Assembly: GCF_000741785.1 (NCBI RefSeq)
Contig: NZ_JGZP01000011.1
Location: forward strand, 90,585 to 154,584
DNA from: Bifidobacterium stellenboschense
GTDB lineage: Bacteria; Actinomycetota; Actinomycetes; Actinomycetales; Bifidobacteriaceae
Direction of reading: 5' to 3'
DNA: 64,000 nt
This document shows, in pieces, positions 44,301-52,603 of the stretch. The number at the start of each line of letters is the position of its first letter. The stretch's first letter is position 1. A program made the position numbers and the translations under genes. The notes beneath the pieces are model-generated. The model searched no databases. It saw only the letters and a list, made by a program, of their open reading frames with translations, and was not told where the DNA came from.

Positions 44301-44455
44301 TCCCGCCGATCGACGCGGCCGGCTCCCACAGCTTCCCCCTGCCGGCGAACCTGCTCGCCAAAGGCGTGTTCTACCGGCTGTTCTTCACCGACGAACACGC
44401 CTACGAGACGAACAGCCTCACCGTCGCCCCCGGTGTCATGCCGCGGATCGGCTGA
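41321..44455 (+). CDS. J-like domain, double zinc ribbon and Fn3 repeat protein
   Basis: The 1044 residues start with NFYQLLDLFDFEHD, which looks like helix I of a J domain. The HPD that activates Hsp70 is replaced by NNPR (KLRNNPREG). A ~200-residue helical region shared with the protein at 49647-51503 follows (KSFTAFNKAESELATCGYRDLYQML, WLKKAT, DYLAYTAMQRVLDE). A double zinc ribbon (CPWCG, CAHCG, CPQCH, CGNCG) sits at about 331-374, and a helical TPR-like part next (EAASLRFDEAERLLDQADGL). Three or more fibronectin-III-like domains fill the rest from about 523 on. It starts 6 bases after the Hsp70-vWA gene. It is a probable Hsp70 partner and scaffold. Confidence 0.75.
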   Translation: MTSNDGNGINFYQLLDLFDFEHDLVGRADEDPAIAKTFTDAFKAQEARWSKLRNNPREGAQAQQRLDELNRANRELPAFLASRDERARQYAEARARAEHDVTAIITMFAIKGYMTPDDLATIAGQAKERYGYTVPQNVVRELIPSTMEIREQETRKGRELAKPKSFTAFNKAESELATCGYRDLYQMLDPGNMRPAATSTAVWLKKATADDPKNNAKQDARTTALKNLYKMCIGRVFKDDASRAAYDDYLAYTAMQRVLDEVATVFQPSGVLPQDVADKYVDRILEGGTSHGAAITRDDAEDHLIWWCRTHDIAYTPVQQEEAAAGPKAEPCPWCGMLLAPGTSTCAHCGGQVEVACPQCHERNRADVRFCGNCGYAYTNLAKATALCDEARGEAASLRFDEAERLLDQADGLWAGLQDVTRTKSDIANTRRLVGDLGTRLHAAIDAHELANADRIYREIAGRSPGFADPEARNAIDTGLAKARNAALLARSAPTPKTLPELLDAYDACRDLPELNTALAAFTPRPVAAVQAKADGAGRRIVVSWRPASGPQPSYVLVRKRGSRPLTIRDGETLTETTATTYVDADVEPAVDYCYAVAAKVGPTMSAAVPSPATTVLFEVDDLKVTPDESSVHMAWGRPRGGVVEVWRRPDRAPVRPGDGVRVTNVIDSGMDDRGLANDVPVHYTVFVGYRMPDGTPAYSSGVRVTTTPSAPAEPIDFLMAQLMPGDVFSLEWDAPEGGEARFYATRGRIPWRKGDMVPLREIASKASPLPVTPRGDDTGTFRLADDAIYHIVAVTAKNDMGVIGETTTVSKRKAVEITRIQASGADAIVRFDWPKDCTRVLLAWRTDRFPASAQEKGATTMGATKALYDMAQALVVRGLDPHATYYFSLFALIGEGTSSSYSASSSRMFSFSGMPGVPLPARAATDRGGVPMPGMGAQAVYQVTAHKGGFGFGRVSRAQLDIRTSGPLPATELRGQQGALPMFVTQGVSIAQIPPIDAAGSHSFPLPANLLAKGVFYRLFFTDEHAYETNSLTVAPGVMPRIG

Positions 44456-44505
44456 CGAGGATGGCGACGAATCATGCACACGAACGAAGAAGGAGACCAC
44501 GACCC

Positions 44506-45702
44506 ATGTTCATGAGAAGACGCTACCTGTGCCCGTTCTGCTTCACCGAGCACGCCCTCGACGATGTGGAGTTCGAATGTCAGTCTCGGGCCCGCTGCCG
44601 CACGGAGCCCGACGAGCAGATGGCCCGGTACCTGGGCGAGCCAAGCCATATGGGCCACCATCATTTCCGTTCCGCGGCCTCATCGCGGTTCGGTTCGGTC
44701 ATGCCCGACGTCGCCGAGTGCGATCTATGCCATCAGATGAGCCGCGCGCGCGTCTGCCCCGCATGCCACAACCAGCTGCCGAGCGACATCGACACGGCGG
44801 AGCCGATGATCATCTCGCTGATCGGCACGCGCGGCGTGGGCAAAAGCACCTATGTGGGCGTGCTCATCCACGAGATGATGAAGCGGCTCGTCCGCCCGTT
44901 CGGCGCCACGTTCACCCTGCCCACGGCGCTCGACCAGAGCCAATACCGCGAACGGTTCGAGGCGCCGCTGTACAACTACGGCCAGCCGGTCGGACAGACG
45001 CACTCCTACGACAACCTGAGGATCGAGAAACGTCCGATCCTCGCCACGCTCACGAAGACCGAACGCTTCGGCAGGCTCAGGACCTTCACGCTCGTGTTCT
45101 TCGACTCCGCGGGCGAGGATTGGCAGAACCCCGACATCATCGCCTCCGTGGCACGCTATGTCAGCCATTCGGCGGGCATCATCTTCCTGCTCGACCCGCT
45201 CAACAACCGCACGGTGCTGGGATCCATCACCGATCAGGCGGCCATCGCCTCCTCCAAGGTGGTCGGCTATGATCCGGCCGCCGACCCGGCCACCGTGATC
45301 GGCAACGTGGCCACGCTGATCCGCCAGCAGCAGGGGCTGCGCAACAACCAGCGCATCACCATTCCCGTGGCCGCGTCGTTCTCGAAGCTCGACGTGCTTG
45401 AGGACATGGGCTTCGTGCGCGGCTCCACGCTGTCGCGCCCTTCGCCCCACGCCTTGCAGGGCGTGTTCGACGAGAACGACTCCCGGCTGGTGGACGGCGA
45501 GATGCGAGGCCTGCTCGAACAGTGGGGCAACGGCGATTTCCTCGCGTTTCTCGACCAGACCTATGCGACGAACCGGTGCTTCGCGTTCTCCGCCTACGGA
45601 CGCCGCCCCGACAAGGATTCCCAAGGCCGCATCCCCGTGCCGGTTCCCAAACGCATCGAGGACGCGATGTTCTGGCTGCTGCATCTCAACAAGGCCCTGT
45701 AG
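44506..45702 (+). CDS. Zinc-ribbon double-GTPase-type protein
   Basis: The 398 residues start with a zinc-finger region (YLCPFCFTEH, FECQSRARC, CDLCHQMSRARVCPACHNQLP). A GTPase domain follows: P-loop GTRGVGKST near residue 108, G3 FDSAGED near 203, GIIFLLDPLNN, and a G4-like SFSKLD in place of NKxD. It resembles the DO-GTPase2 family, usually found next to GAP1 proteins, as here with 36 bases between the genes. AGGAG lies 10 bases before the ATG at 44506; an in-frame ATG at 44461 overlaps nothing but lacks a spaced ribosome binding site. The likely role is a signalling GTPase of the locus. Confidence 0.75.
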   Translation: MFMRRRYLCPFCFTEHALDDVEFECQSRARCRTEPDEQMARYLGEPSHMGHHHFRSAASSRFGSVMPDVAECDLCHQMSRARVCPACHNQLPSDIDTAEPMIISLIGTRGVGKSTYVGVLIHEMMKRLVRPFGATFTLPTALDQSQYRERFEAPLYNYGQPVGQTHSYDNLRIEKRPILATLTKTERFGRLRTFTLVFFDSAGEDWQNPDIIASVARYVSHSAGIIFLLDPLNNRTVLGSITDQAAIASSKVVGYDPAADPATVIGNVATLIRQQQGLRNNQRITIPVAASFSKLDVLEDMGFVRGSTLSRPSPHALQGVFDENDSRLVDGEMRGLLEQWGNGDFLAFLDQTYATNRCFAFSAYGRRPDKDSQGRIPVPVPKRIEDAMFWLLHLNKAL

Positions 45703-45738
45703 CAGCCGACAGACACACATGTATACGCGAAAGGTCGC

Positions 45739-48645
45739 ATGATGAAAGCGGAACAGCGGATCTACACCTCCTGCAACAGGGGCATCTCCGGGAACACGTC
45801 GGGCTTCCAGGTGTACTCCCAGTCCCCCGGCATGGCGCGATGGCTGGCCGACGGCAACGATCTGGGCCCACAGGAGTACGCCGCCCCACGTGGCCCGCAA
45901 TTCCCGCCCCAGCCAAGCACCCCCGAAGAACTCGCACTCTACCCGAGCCGCAACCATTTCGGTCCCATGAACGGTCCGGACGGCCTGTACCGCTTGGCGT
46001 TGGCCACGTACATCGGCCGCGACTACCCGGAGGGCGTGATCCGCGGAGGCAACTACATCGACCACGCGCTCGTGGTCCGCACCGCCGACATGGACGCCTA
46101 CCCATGCCAGTACATCCAGTCCCCCACGTTCTGGACGACGATGGATCTGAATCTGGCGCGCAGCGCACAGGCGCCGCACCCGTTGCCCGAGGTGGAGCCG
46201 CAACGCAACGGCGTCACAGCCGAAGCCGTACGGCGGTTCATCGCGCAGGACGAGCCGAACATCGGCGTCCCGCGTTCCCAGATCCTCACCGACATGCTGC
46301 GACGCTTCCTCGGCCGGCATACGACCGTCGCCGGCAAACCGTACACACGCAGGATCGTCATCCGCTGCAGCGCCGACGACTTCACGATGTGGGTGTCGGC
46401 GATCCAGATGGCGCTGCCCATCCGTCAGGCCCTCGGCTACGGCTTCTCCACCTATGAGAAGGACATCACCTACGCGAACGCGGACATCGTGCGCGCCGTG
46501 GACGGCATCAACGGCATGTCCGCCGATCTCACGGCATCCTGCGCCGTGTTCGACCTCCTCGACCCTTCCGCGCCGCAACCGCCGCACATGGTCTTCGGCG
46601 CGGACGAGCCCACGCCGGAGGCCAGCGTGCTCGAATCCCTCACCGCCGACGAGCTGTGCACGTTCATCGTGGGCGCCATGCAGTACAGTCCCGACTCGCT
46701 GACCGTGTTCCACCGGTTCCTCGACGAGACCGATTATGCGGGCGCGGACACGCAGCTCGGCGCGGCGTACGCGCTGCTGCGGCTCGTCAACGGCATGACG
46801 CCGTTCGCGCGGATGGACGCCGACTCCATCGACGCGGCGATCGCGTTCCTGCAACGCCATTGCCGCCCGGACATGTGGCGGCGGTTCGCGGACGGCATGT
46901 TCCGCGACATCGCCTCGACGACCTTCGACGAGCGGCGGCTCGACATCATCGCCAACACGCTCGGCGGCATCGCGGAAAGCGATTCCGATTATGCGGCGAC
47001 GGCGGCGCAACGGTGCCTCGATCTCATCGTCGACGTGTTCTCCACGTCCGCTCCGGACCATACCGCCTACGAGCAGCGGCACGCGATCGCCGCCAACGTG
47101 TTCGCCGCGGCGCACCGCGACCTCGACACCGAACTGTTCGCACGTCTCGCCGACAATCCGAACATCGATCTGGGAGACGGCGCCGCGCCGGGAACGCCGA
47201 TGCCGTGGACGGCGCATGTCGTGGCGGCGTGGTTCGCCGGCGCGGTGCGCGCGGCCGCGCAGGCGACGCGCGGCGACGATCCGCTCGGACGACCGTTGAG
47301 CATGATGGTGCAGGCGGCCGGCACCCGCAACACGCTGATGATGGACCGGATCGTCCGCGTCATCATCGCCCATGACGGCGACGCGGACGCCTCCCGTCTC
47401 GTGGACGACACGGCGCGCGCGCTGGCGCCCATACCGTGGGCGTGGTTCCTGTTCCTCATCGACGTGCTGTCCGGCAGCGCGGACGCACGGTTCGTGGACT
47501 CCCCGCAACCGGCTGCCCTGCCGAGCCAGGCCGCCGCGGCCTGTTATGCGATGCTGCGCGACTGGTATCTCGCGCAGGACGACGACGTGCGACTTCGCTG
47601 CCTGCGGACGCTATGCGGCGACGCCGAATACCATCGGCTGGCCGACCTGCTGTTGAGCGAGCAGGCGCGATCGGCGGACACGCCGCCGTCCCGGTTCCTC
47701 GACCTGCTCGCCACGCCGGCCTTCGGCGATGCCCTGTCGGACGCGTACAGGCAGGCGCACCTGAACCAGCTGCTCGGCATCATAGAGACGGCGGCCGGGC
47801 GTGACGGCTCGCCGTTCACCCGCTACCGCGGCATGGTCGCGGCGAGCCGGCTGCTCGGCGCAAACGTGCCGAAACCATGGTACGAACGGCAGATCGCCGA
47901 CGTGGACGCGGGCATGCCGCTCGACGCGCGGCCGGGCGACGACTACGACCGGCTGCGCGACAGCACACGGCAACTGTGCGGCCAATTGGGCACGCCCGTC
48001 CCGCCGCGCATGCGACTCGTCGGATACCGGCGTCTCGTCACGTCGCTCGCGCGTTCGGTCACGACGAAACGCCCCGACGAGAACGCGGCGAACGTCGCGC
48101 TGCGACGTATCCAGGCCTCCGCCGCGGGTCTGCCGTTGGCAGCCGCCGGCAACGAGCTGGACGCGTATCTGGGCGCCATCGCGCGGGACGTGGCGGCATG
48201 CGTGCCGACCGGACGATCCGGCTGGAGCCTGCAGGCGATCGTCGTTCCCCGCGATCATACGGCGACGATCATCCGCGCCGTGATGCGCGAAACCGCCGCC
48301 CACGCACGCGCCGACGACATTCTGCTCCTCATCGCCGTGGACGCGGGATTCGTCGACGGCACACAGGGCGTGCGCTACCGCGCGGACCAGCTGGCGCGCG
48401 CGATCGCCGAGGAGCTGGCCGGCAACGGCGTGCGGTCGAAGACGCTCGCACGCGCCGACGACAAGCGGCAGATGGACAAGCTCATCGCACGCTACGAACG
48501 GTCGTACGGGATCCGGTTCCCCGACCAGTCGTTCGACGAGCTCTACAACGGCATCATCGTCGCATTGGAGGCGACGGAACAGCGACACAGACCGTCCATC
48601 CTCGGTGCGGTCCAAGGCATCTTCGGCGGGAAAAGGAGGCATTGA
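45739..48645 (+). CDS. GTPase-associated protein 1 (GAP1)-like protein
   Basis: The 968-residue product begins with RIYTSCNRGISGNTSGFQVYSQSPGM, then LYRLALATYIGRDYPEGVIRGGNYIDHALVV and YIQSPTFWTTMD. This is the pattern I know for the GAP1-N2 domain of proteins encoded beside double-GTPases. The middle (about 180-330) has RRIVIRCSADDFTMWVSAIQMALP, and the rest is a long helical array of ~600 residues without known motifs. No membrane segment is seen. AAAGG lies a few bases before the ATG pair. The pairing with the GTPase gene just upstream supports the family call, which is from memory of those families. Confidence 0.7.
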   Translation: MMKAEQRIYTSCNRGISGNTSGFQVYSQSPGMARWLADGNDLGPQEYAAPRGPQFPPQPSTPEELALYPSRNHFGPMNGPDGLYRLALATYIGRDYPEGVIRGGNYIDHALVVRTADMDAYPCQYIQSPTFWTTMDLNLARSAQAPHPLPEVEPQRNGVTAEAVRRFIAQDEPNIGVPRSQILTDMLRRFLGRHTTVAGKPYTRRIVIRCSADDFTMWVSAIQMALPIRQALGYGFSTYEKDITYANADIVRAVDGINGMSADLTASCAVFDLLDPSAPQPPHMVFGADEPTPEASVLESLTADELCTFIVGAMQYSPDSLTVFHRFLDETDYAGADTQLGAAYALLRLVNGMTPFARMDADSIDAAIAFLQRHCRPDMWRRFADGMFRDIASTTFDERRLDIIANTLGGIAESDSDYAATAAQRCLDLIVDVFSTSAPDHTAYEQRHAIAANVFAAAHRDLDTELFARLADNPNIDLGDGAAPGTPMPWTAHVVAAWFAGAVRAAAQATRGDDPLGRPLSMMVQAAGTRNTLMMDRIVRVIIAHDGDADASRLVDDTARALAPIPWAWFLFLIDVLSGSADARFVDSPQPAALPSQAAAACYAMLRDWYLAQDDDVRLRCLRTLCGDAEYHRLADLLLSEQARSADTPPSRFLDLLATPAFGDALSDAYRQAHLNQLLGIIETAAGRDGSPFTRYRGMVAASRLLGANVPKPWYERQIADVDAGMPLDARPGDDYDRLRDSTRQLCGQLGTPVPPRMRLVGYRRLVTSLARSVTTKRPDENAANVALRRIQASAAGLPLAAAGNELDAYLGAIARDVAACVPTGRSGWSLQAIVVPRDHTATIIRAVMRETAAHARADDILLLIAVDAGFVDGTQGVRYRADQLARAIAEELAGNGVRSKTLARADDKRQMDKLIARYERSYGIRFPDQSFDELYNGIIVALEATEQRHRPSILGAVQGIFGGKRRH

Positions 48646-48647
48646 TC

Positions 48648-49571
48648 ATGACGAACGGATCCTCTGGGTGGACACGCTCCAGCTCGGCCTCATCGAACGG
48701 CGGGAGCACCACCGGCTCGGGCGGCACCACCGGCGACGGCCATGGCGGGTGGACACGCTCCGGCGCCGCGCAACCGGCAGGTTCTCCGGCACCGAGCGGC
48801 TGGACACGCCCATCTTCCTCGTCCGCGCCGTCTGGTGGCTCACCGGTATCTCCGATGCCAGGCGGTTCGGGTTGGTCGCGACCTACCTCCTCCTCACCGT
48901 CCGGCGATTCCACGGGGAACGAACCCGATACGTCCACCCCGTCACCATCAGGCTCATCATCCCCGACGCCCTCGGCGGGGAAGCCCGGCACAGCCACACC
49001 GACCGAACCGGTCGAACCGATCTCGATCGCCTCGGTCGGCGTGGGCATGCTGGGCTCGCTCTCCCCGATCATCCTCCTCCAGGTCTTCCAACCGGGGAAC
49101 GCGCGCATCCACATCACGCCGACGATGATGGCAATCGTCGTAATCGGCGCCACGACCGCGTATCTCGTGACATATCTGGCATGCCGGTATCTGGGCCGCA
49201 TAGCCACGACCGGCGCGGACCGCCTTGTCTGCGCGGTCGTCACCGCGGTCATGGCGTGCGGCGCCGTGATGTTCGCCAGCTCGTCGATCGTCGTGCTGAT
49301 GATGGGGCAGCTGCATGCCATCCCCCTCACCGCCTCCCATTTCTTCACGCCGCGATACCAGCTTCTGCCGCAGATACCCATAGCCTGGGCGTACGCCGTA
49401 TTCGCCGTACTGGCCTTCCTCATCGCCGCATGGCTCGCGACCGCGGCGGAACGGCCGACGACCGGCAAAGGGGCACGCATCGCGCTGTACGTCATCGTCG
49501 CCGTGGTCGTCGTCTTCGGCTGCGCCATCATGCCGGCGGTCCAGCTCGCCTCCATCGGCTTCCGACCGTAG
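48648..49571 (+). CDS. Membrane protein with N-terminal SGWTR repeats
   Basis: The 307-residue product starts two bases after the GAP1 stop codon. Its first ~125 residues are a Ser/Gly/Pro/Thr-rich disordered region with four copies of an [SG]GW[TS]R[SP] motif at about residues 5, 32, 48 and 73. Four or five hydrophobic helices follow (SVGVGMLGSLSPIILLQVF, MMAIVVIGATTAYLVTYLAC, LVCAVVTAVMACGAVMFAS, AVFAVLAFLIAAWLATAA, IALYVIVAVVVVFGCAI). The evenly spaced Trp-Arg motifs could be docking sites. No family is recognised. Confidence 0.7.
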   Translation: MTNGSSGWTRSSSASSNGGSTTGSGGTTGDGHGGWTRSGAAQPAGSPAPSGWTRPSSSSAPSGGSPVSPMPGGSGWSRPTSSSPSGDSTGNEPDTSTPSPSGSSSPTPSAGKPGTATPTEPVEPISIASVGVGMLGSLSPIILLQVFQPGNARIHITPTMMAIVVIGATTAYLVTYLACRYLGRIATTGADRLVCAVVTAVMACGAVMFASSSIVVLMMGQLHAIPLTASHFFTPRYQLLPQIPIAWAYAVFAVLAFLIAAWLATAAERPTTGKGARIALYVIVAVVVVFGCAIMPAVQLASIGFRP

Positions 49572-49646
49572 GACCGGACGGGAGAACACGGGAACGACGG
49601 CATCACGACGGGCCGCATCACGACATAGGGAAGGATCATATCGATC

Positions 49647-51503
49647 ATGAACGCATCGACGAACTACTATCTGCTGCTCGGCATCTTCGATCCGGACGAC
49701 GATCTGTCCGGTACGAGCGATGCCGATCCGGAAGTGATGGAACCGATTCGTCGGGCGATTCGCGACAAGCAGCTCGAAAACGCCCGGGCCATCAACAACC
49801 CCCGCAAGGCGTTGGCGGGCAAACGCAGACTCGACCTGCTGCAGCATGCCGAAGCGGCACTGGACACGCAGGCGAAACGCGAACGGCAGTTCGATGAAGC
49901 GCGCGGCATCGTCGATGAGGCGATGACGAAGCATGTGGGCAATTTCGCCAGCAAAGGATTCATCGCCGACCCCGAAATCGGTCTCATCGCCGGCAAGATC
50001 GCCGACGAAACCGGCTATGCGCCGACACCGATCTCCGTACGCGCGTTCATCCGGCGGAAGCATATCGACATTCGTCGGACGGCCACGCCATCCGACGCCC
50101 TTGTACCGGTCGAACCGCCGAAACCCCGTTCCTTCACCATGTACGAGAGAATCCGTTCGTCCCTCGCCGTCTGCGGCGTGGAGGACCTGTACACGTTCCT
50201 CGGCGGCAGCCCGCGGACCTGCTGGTACAAGTCGGCGTTCGAACTGCGCGGCGACGCCCGCGAACGGTTCGAGGCGATGCCGCGCAAGCACGATACGCTG
50301 ACCGAGGCGCGCACGAAGCTGTTCCGCTGCTGCATCGACAGGACGTTCGCCAGCGAACGTTCGAAGGCGGACTATGACGAGTACCTGCGGTATCTGGCGA
50401 TGATGCGGGTGCTGGAGGACGCCGGCGAGGCGTGCGCCTACACGAAGACGATGGAAAGCACCAACCAGGCGCCGCACTTCATCCGCATGCTGCGCGACGC
50501 CTCCGGCACGGCCGGCACACTCGTCAGCGCCAGTACCGCCGCGGGATACCTGCTGTGGTACTGCCAGGCCCACGACATCGCCTGCACGCCGTCGCAGTGG
50601 CGGTTCGACGGGCACACGCCGGAAGCCGCATCGGCATCTGAGGGCTCCGCACCGAAGGTCGCCGAAACACCACGCCCCTGGCCGAAGCCGGGCAGCCAGC
50701 AGCGGCCCGCGCCGAAGCCGAAGACCCCGCAGCCGTCGGGCTGGCAGCCGTCGGCCTATTCCACGTCACGCCCGCACGCGTCGGAACCACGCGAAGCCCA
50801 GCCCACTGCGAGCCGTGAGACTCCGGAGGAATGGTATCGACGCGGCGAACAAGCCCGTAAGGACAAGGATTTCAAGGCCGCCGCCGCATGGTATCGCAAA
50901 GCCGGCGAAGCCGGCCACGTCAAAGCCCAGATCAAAGTAGGCGACTGTTACATGTACGGCGTGGGAACACCCAAGGACGAGGAACAGGCCAGATCATGGT
51001 ACCGTCGGGCGGCGGAGCAGGGCGACCGCACGGCACAGGTGCTGCTCGCCGACGCGCTGCACCATATCGACGACGGGCAATCCGCCTATTGGTGCCGAAA
51101 GGCGGCGGAGCAAGGGGACGCCGGCGCCATGTTCGGTCTCGGCGTGAGATACGAGAAGGGAGAAGGCGTCGAAAAGGACTACGAGCAGGCGGCGCATTGG
51201 TACCGGCTGGCGACCGAGCAAGGCAAGGGACTGTCACCATGCCTTGCAGCCTGCCAGCTGGGCGACATGTACCTCAAGCACCGGAACGCAAAAGGATGGA
51301 CGACCGACGAACGTCAAGGCGCACTCGGACAATGGGCATACGAACACGGCAAAGCCGCGAAGAAGAATGCCGCATGGGCCGCATACTGGTACCATCAGTC
51401 GATCGCATTGACCCCCGAACCCGATACGCAACACAATGTGAAGTATGTGCAGGATCATAAGCTGAAGCCCCTGCTGAAACGGTATCCGCATCTTGCGGCG
51501 TAG
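49647..51503 (+). CDS. J-like domain protein with Sel1 repeats
   Basis: The 618 residues begin NYYLLLGIFDPDDD and carry INNPRK where a J domain has HPD, matching the protein at 41321-44455. The following helical region is also shared (PRSFTMYERIRSSLAVCGVEDLYTFL, YDEYLRYLAMMRVLED). A Pro-rich linker follows near residues 330-390, and then five or six Sel1-like repeats (AAAWYRKAGEAGHVKAQIKVGDCYMYG, EQARSWYRRAAEQGDRTAQ, QAAHWYRLATEQG, WAAYWYHQSIAL). Sel1 repeats are protein-binding solenoids. It closes the eleven-gene rightward run and faces a convergent membrane-protein gene across a long inverted repeat. Confidence 0.75.
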   Translation: MNASTNYYLLLGIFDPDDDLSGTSDADPEVMEPIRRAIRDKQLENARAINNPRKALAGKRRLDLLQHAEAALDTQAKRERQFDEARGIVDEAMTKHVGNFASKGFIADPEIGLIAGKIADETGYAPTPISVRAFIRRKHIDIRRTATPSDALVPVEPPKPRSFTMYERIRSSLAVCGVEDLYTFLGGSPRTCWYKSAFELRGDARERFEAMPRKHDTLTEARTKLFRCCIDRTFASERSKADYDEYLRYLAMMRVLEDAGEACAYTKTMESTNQAPHFIRMLRDASGTAGTLVSASTAAGYLLWYCQAHDIACTPSQWRFDGHTPEAASASEGSAPKVAETPRPWPKPGSQQRPAPKPKTPQPSGWQPSAYSTSRPHASEPREAQPTASRETPEEWYRRGEQARKDKDFKAAAAWYRKAGEAGHVKAQIKVGDCYMYGVGTPKDEEQARSWYRRAAEQGDRTAQVLLADALHHIDDGQSAYWCRKAAEQGDAGAMFGLGVRYEKGEGVEKDYEQAAHWYRLATEQGKGLSPCLAACQLGDMYLKHRNAKGWTTDERQGALGQWAYEHGKAAKKNAAWAAYWYHQSIALTPEPDTQHNVKYVQDHKLKPLLKRYPHLAA

Positions 51504-51508
51504 TGAGT

Positions 51509-51557
51509 CTTGTCTCCATGGTCGCCGACGGCTAGTCGGTGGCGACCATGGAGACGA
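51509..51557. terminator. Bidirectional inverted repeat between convergent genes
   Basis: GTCTCCATGGTCGCC (51509 onward) pairs perfectly with GGCGACCATGGAGAC (to 51557), with a further GAC/GTC inside. The right arm overlaps the last codons of the leftward gene (encoding SMVATD). The left arm lies just after the stop of the rightward operon. Confidence 0.7.
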
Positions 51558-52572
51558 GACCGTCGATCAGGGCGCACACGACGAAGCCGGCGGCGACCAT
51601 GACGCCGGCGGACTGAATGAATGTCGTCACGGTGATGAGGCGCTCGCTCATCTGCATACCTGCATATATGGTGCCACCCATACACACAATATAGCCGATT
51701 GCAATCGTCCAGTTAGGCGTCTTCAACGGCTTACCCGATGCGGCGCACATCACGGCGAGCACGACCACGCCGATCACGGCCCCGATGACCGCGCCGATTG
51801 CGCTGATCTTGGCGAAATCGGCGATGGGACCGCCGTCCGGCGCGACCCAATCCCAGAGCAGCGGGGCGACGGCGAACACGAAGGCAGCAGCCACGACACC
51901 GAAATACAGCATCATCTGTTCGCCGAGCGCCTCCGCGGTATTGAAAATCTTGAGCCGGTTCATGAAATCGGCGAAGGAGGATTGCTCGGATGTTGCGGAG
52001 GCCGACGTCGATGAAGGCGCGGAAGAGGCGGCAGCCGCCTGTCGCCGCGTGGATGTCTGCCCCGTCGCCCCCGTGGCCGATGCGGCGAGGAACACGGAAT
52101 CCAGCATCGACCTGCCCACCAGACACGTGCCATAGTCGTCCGGCCCCGCCATCTGAACGGCGTGCGCGAGCGCGGTGAGGTCGACGGCTCCGGGCAGTTC
52201 CCGCAGATACCGGTCCGCGAGACGCTTCGATTCGGCGACGTACTCGACCGGATCGCGCTGCCCCAACGCGTAACGGAATGTGTCGCCGATGGAGCTCTCC
52301 ACTATTCCGTACATCAGCTCGGCATACGAGGCCGGCACCATCGATATCGCCGGGCCGATCTGTCCGCCCCAACGTCTGAGCCGTGTAGTGGCGTCAAGGT
52401 AACGGTTGGCGGTATCAGTATCAAACCCCGCCAGCTGCGCTGCGATCACCGCCAGCTTGCCGTTGTCCGCGACGTGCGTCAGCCATTGGGCGCTCGCCTT
52501 GTCGTTAGAGGCGAGTCGTATGGCCTCCATCAGCGTGTCCTGATCGAGCGTCCTTCCCTCGAACGTCGTCAT
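51532..52572 (-). CDS. Membrane protein of unknown function
   Basis: The 346-residue chain has a soluble N-terminal half (helical; NDKASAQWLTHVADNGKL, RLADRYLRELPGAVDL), a Ser/Ala linker, and four TM helices in the C-terminal half (MLYFGVVAAAFVFAVAPLLW, ISAIGAVIGAVIGVVVLAVM, WTIAIGYIVCMGGTIYAGM, AGVMVAAGFVVCALIDGLV). GAGAGG is 6 bases before the ATG. It follows the zinc-ribbon gene 52604-53713 by 31 bases on the same strand, so both are likely in one transcript. The function is unknown. Confidence 0.7.
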   Translation of the reverse strand: MTTFEGRTLDQDTLMEAIRLASNDKASAQWLTHVADNGKLAVIAAQLAGFDTDTANRYLDATTRLRRWGGQIGPAISMVPASYAELMYGIVESSIGDTFRYALGQRDPVEYVAESKRLADRYLRELPGAVDLTALAHAVQMAGPDDYGTCLVGRSMLDSVFLAASATGATGQTSTRRQAAAASSAPSSTSASATSEQSSFADFMNRLKIFNTAEALGEQMMLYFGVVAAAFVFAVAPLLWDWVAPDGGPIADFAKISAIGAVIGAVIGVVVLAVMCAASGKPLKTPNWTIAIGYIVCMGGTIYAGMQMSERLITVTTFIQSAGVMVAAGFVVCALIDGLVSMVATD

Positions 52573-52603
52573 CGTGCCTCTCCTCTCCGTATCGGCTCAT
52601 CCG

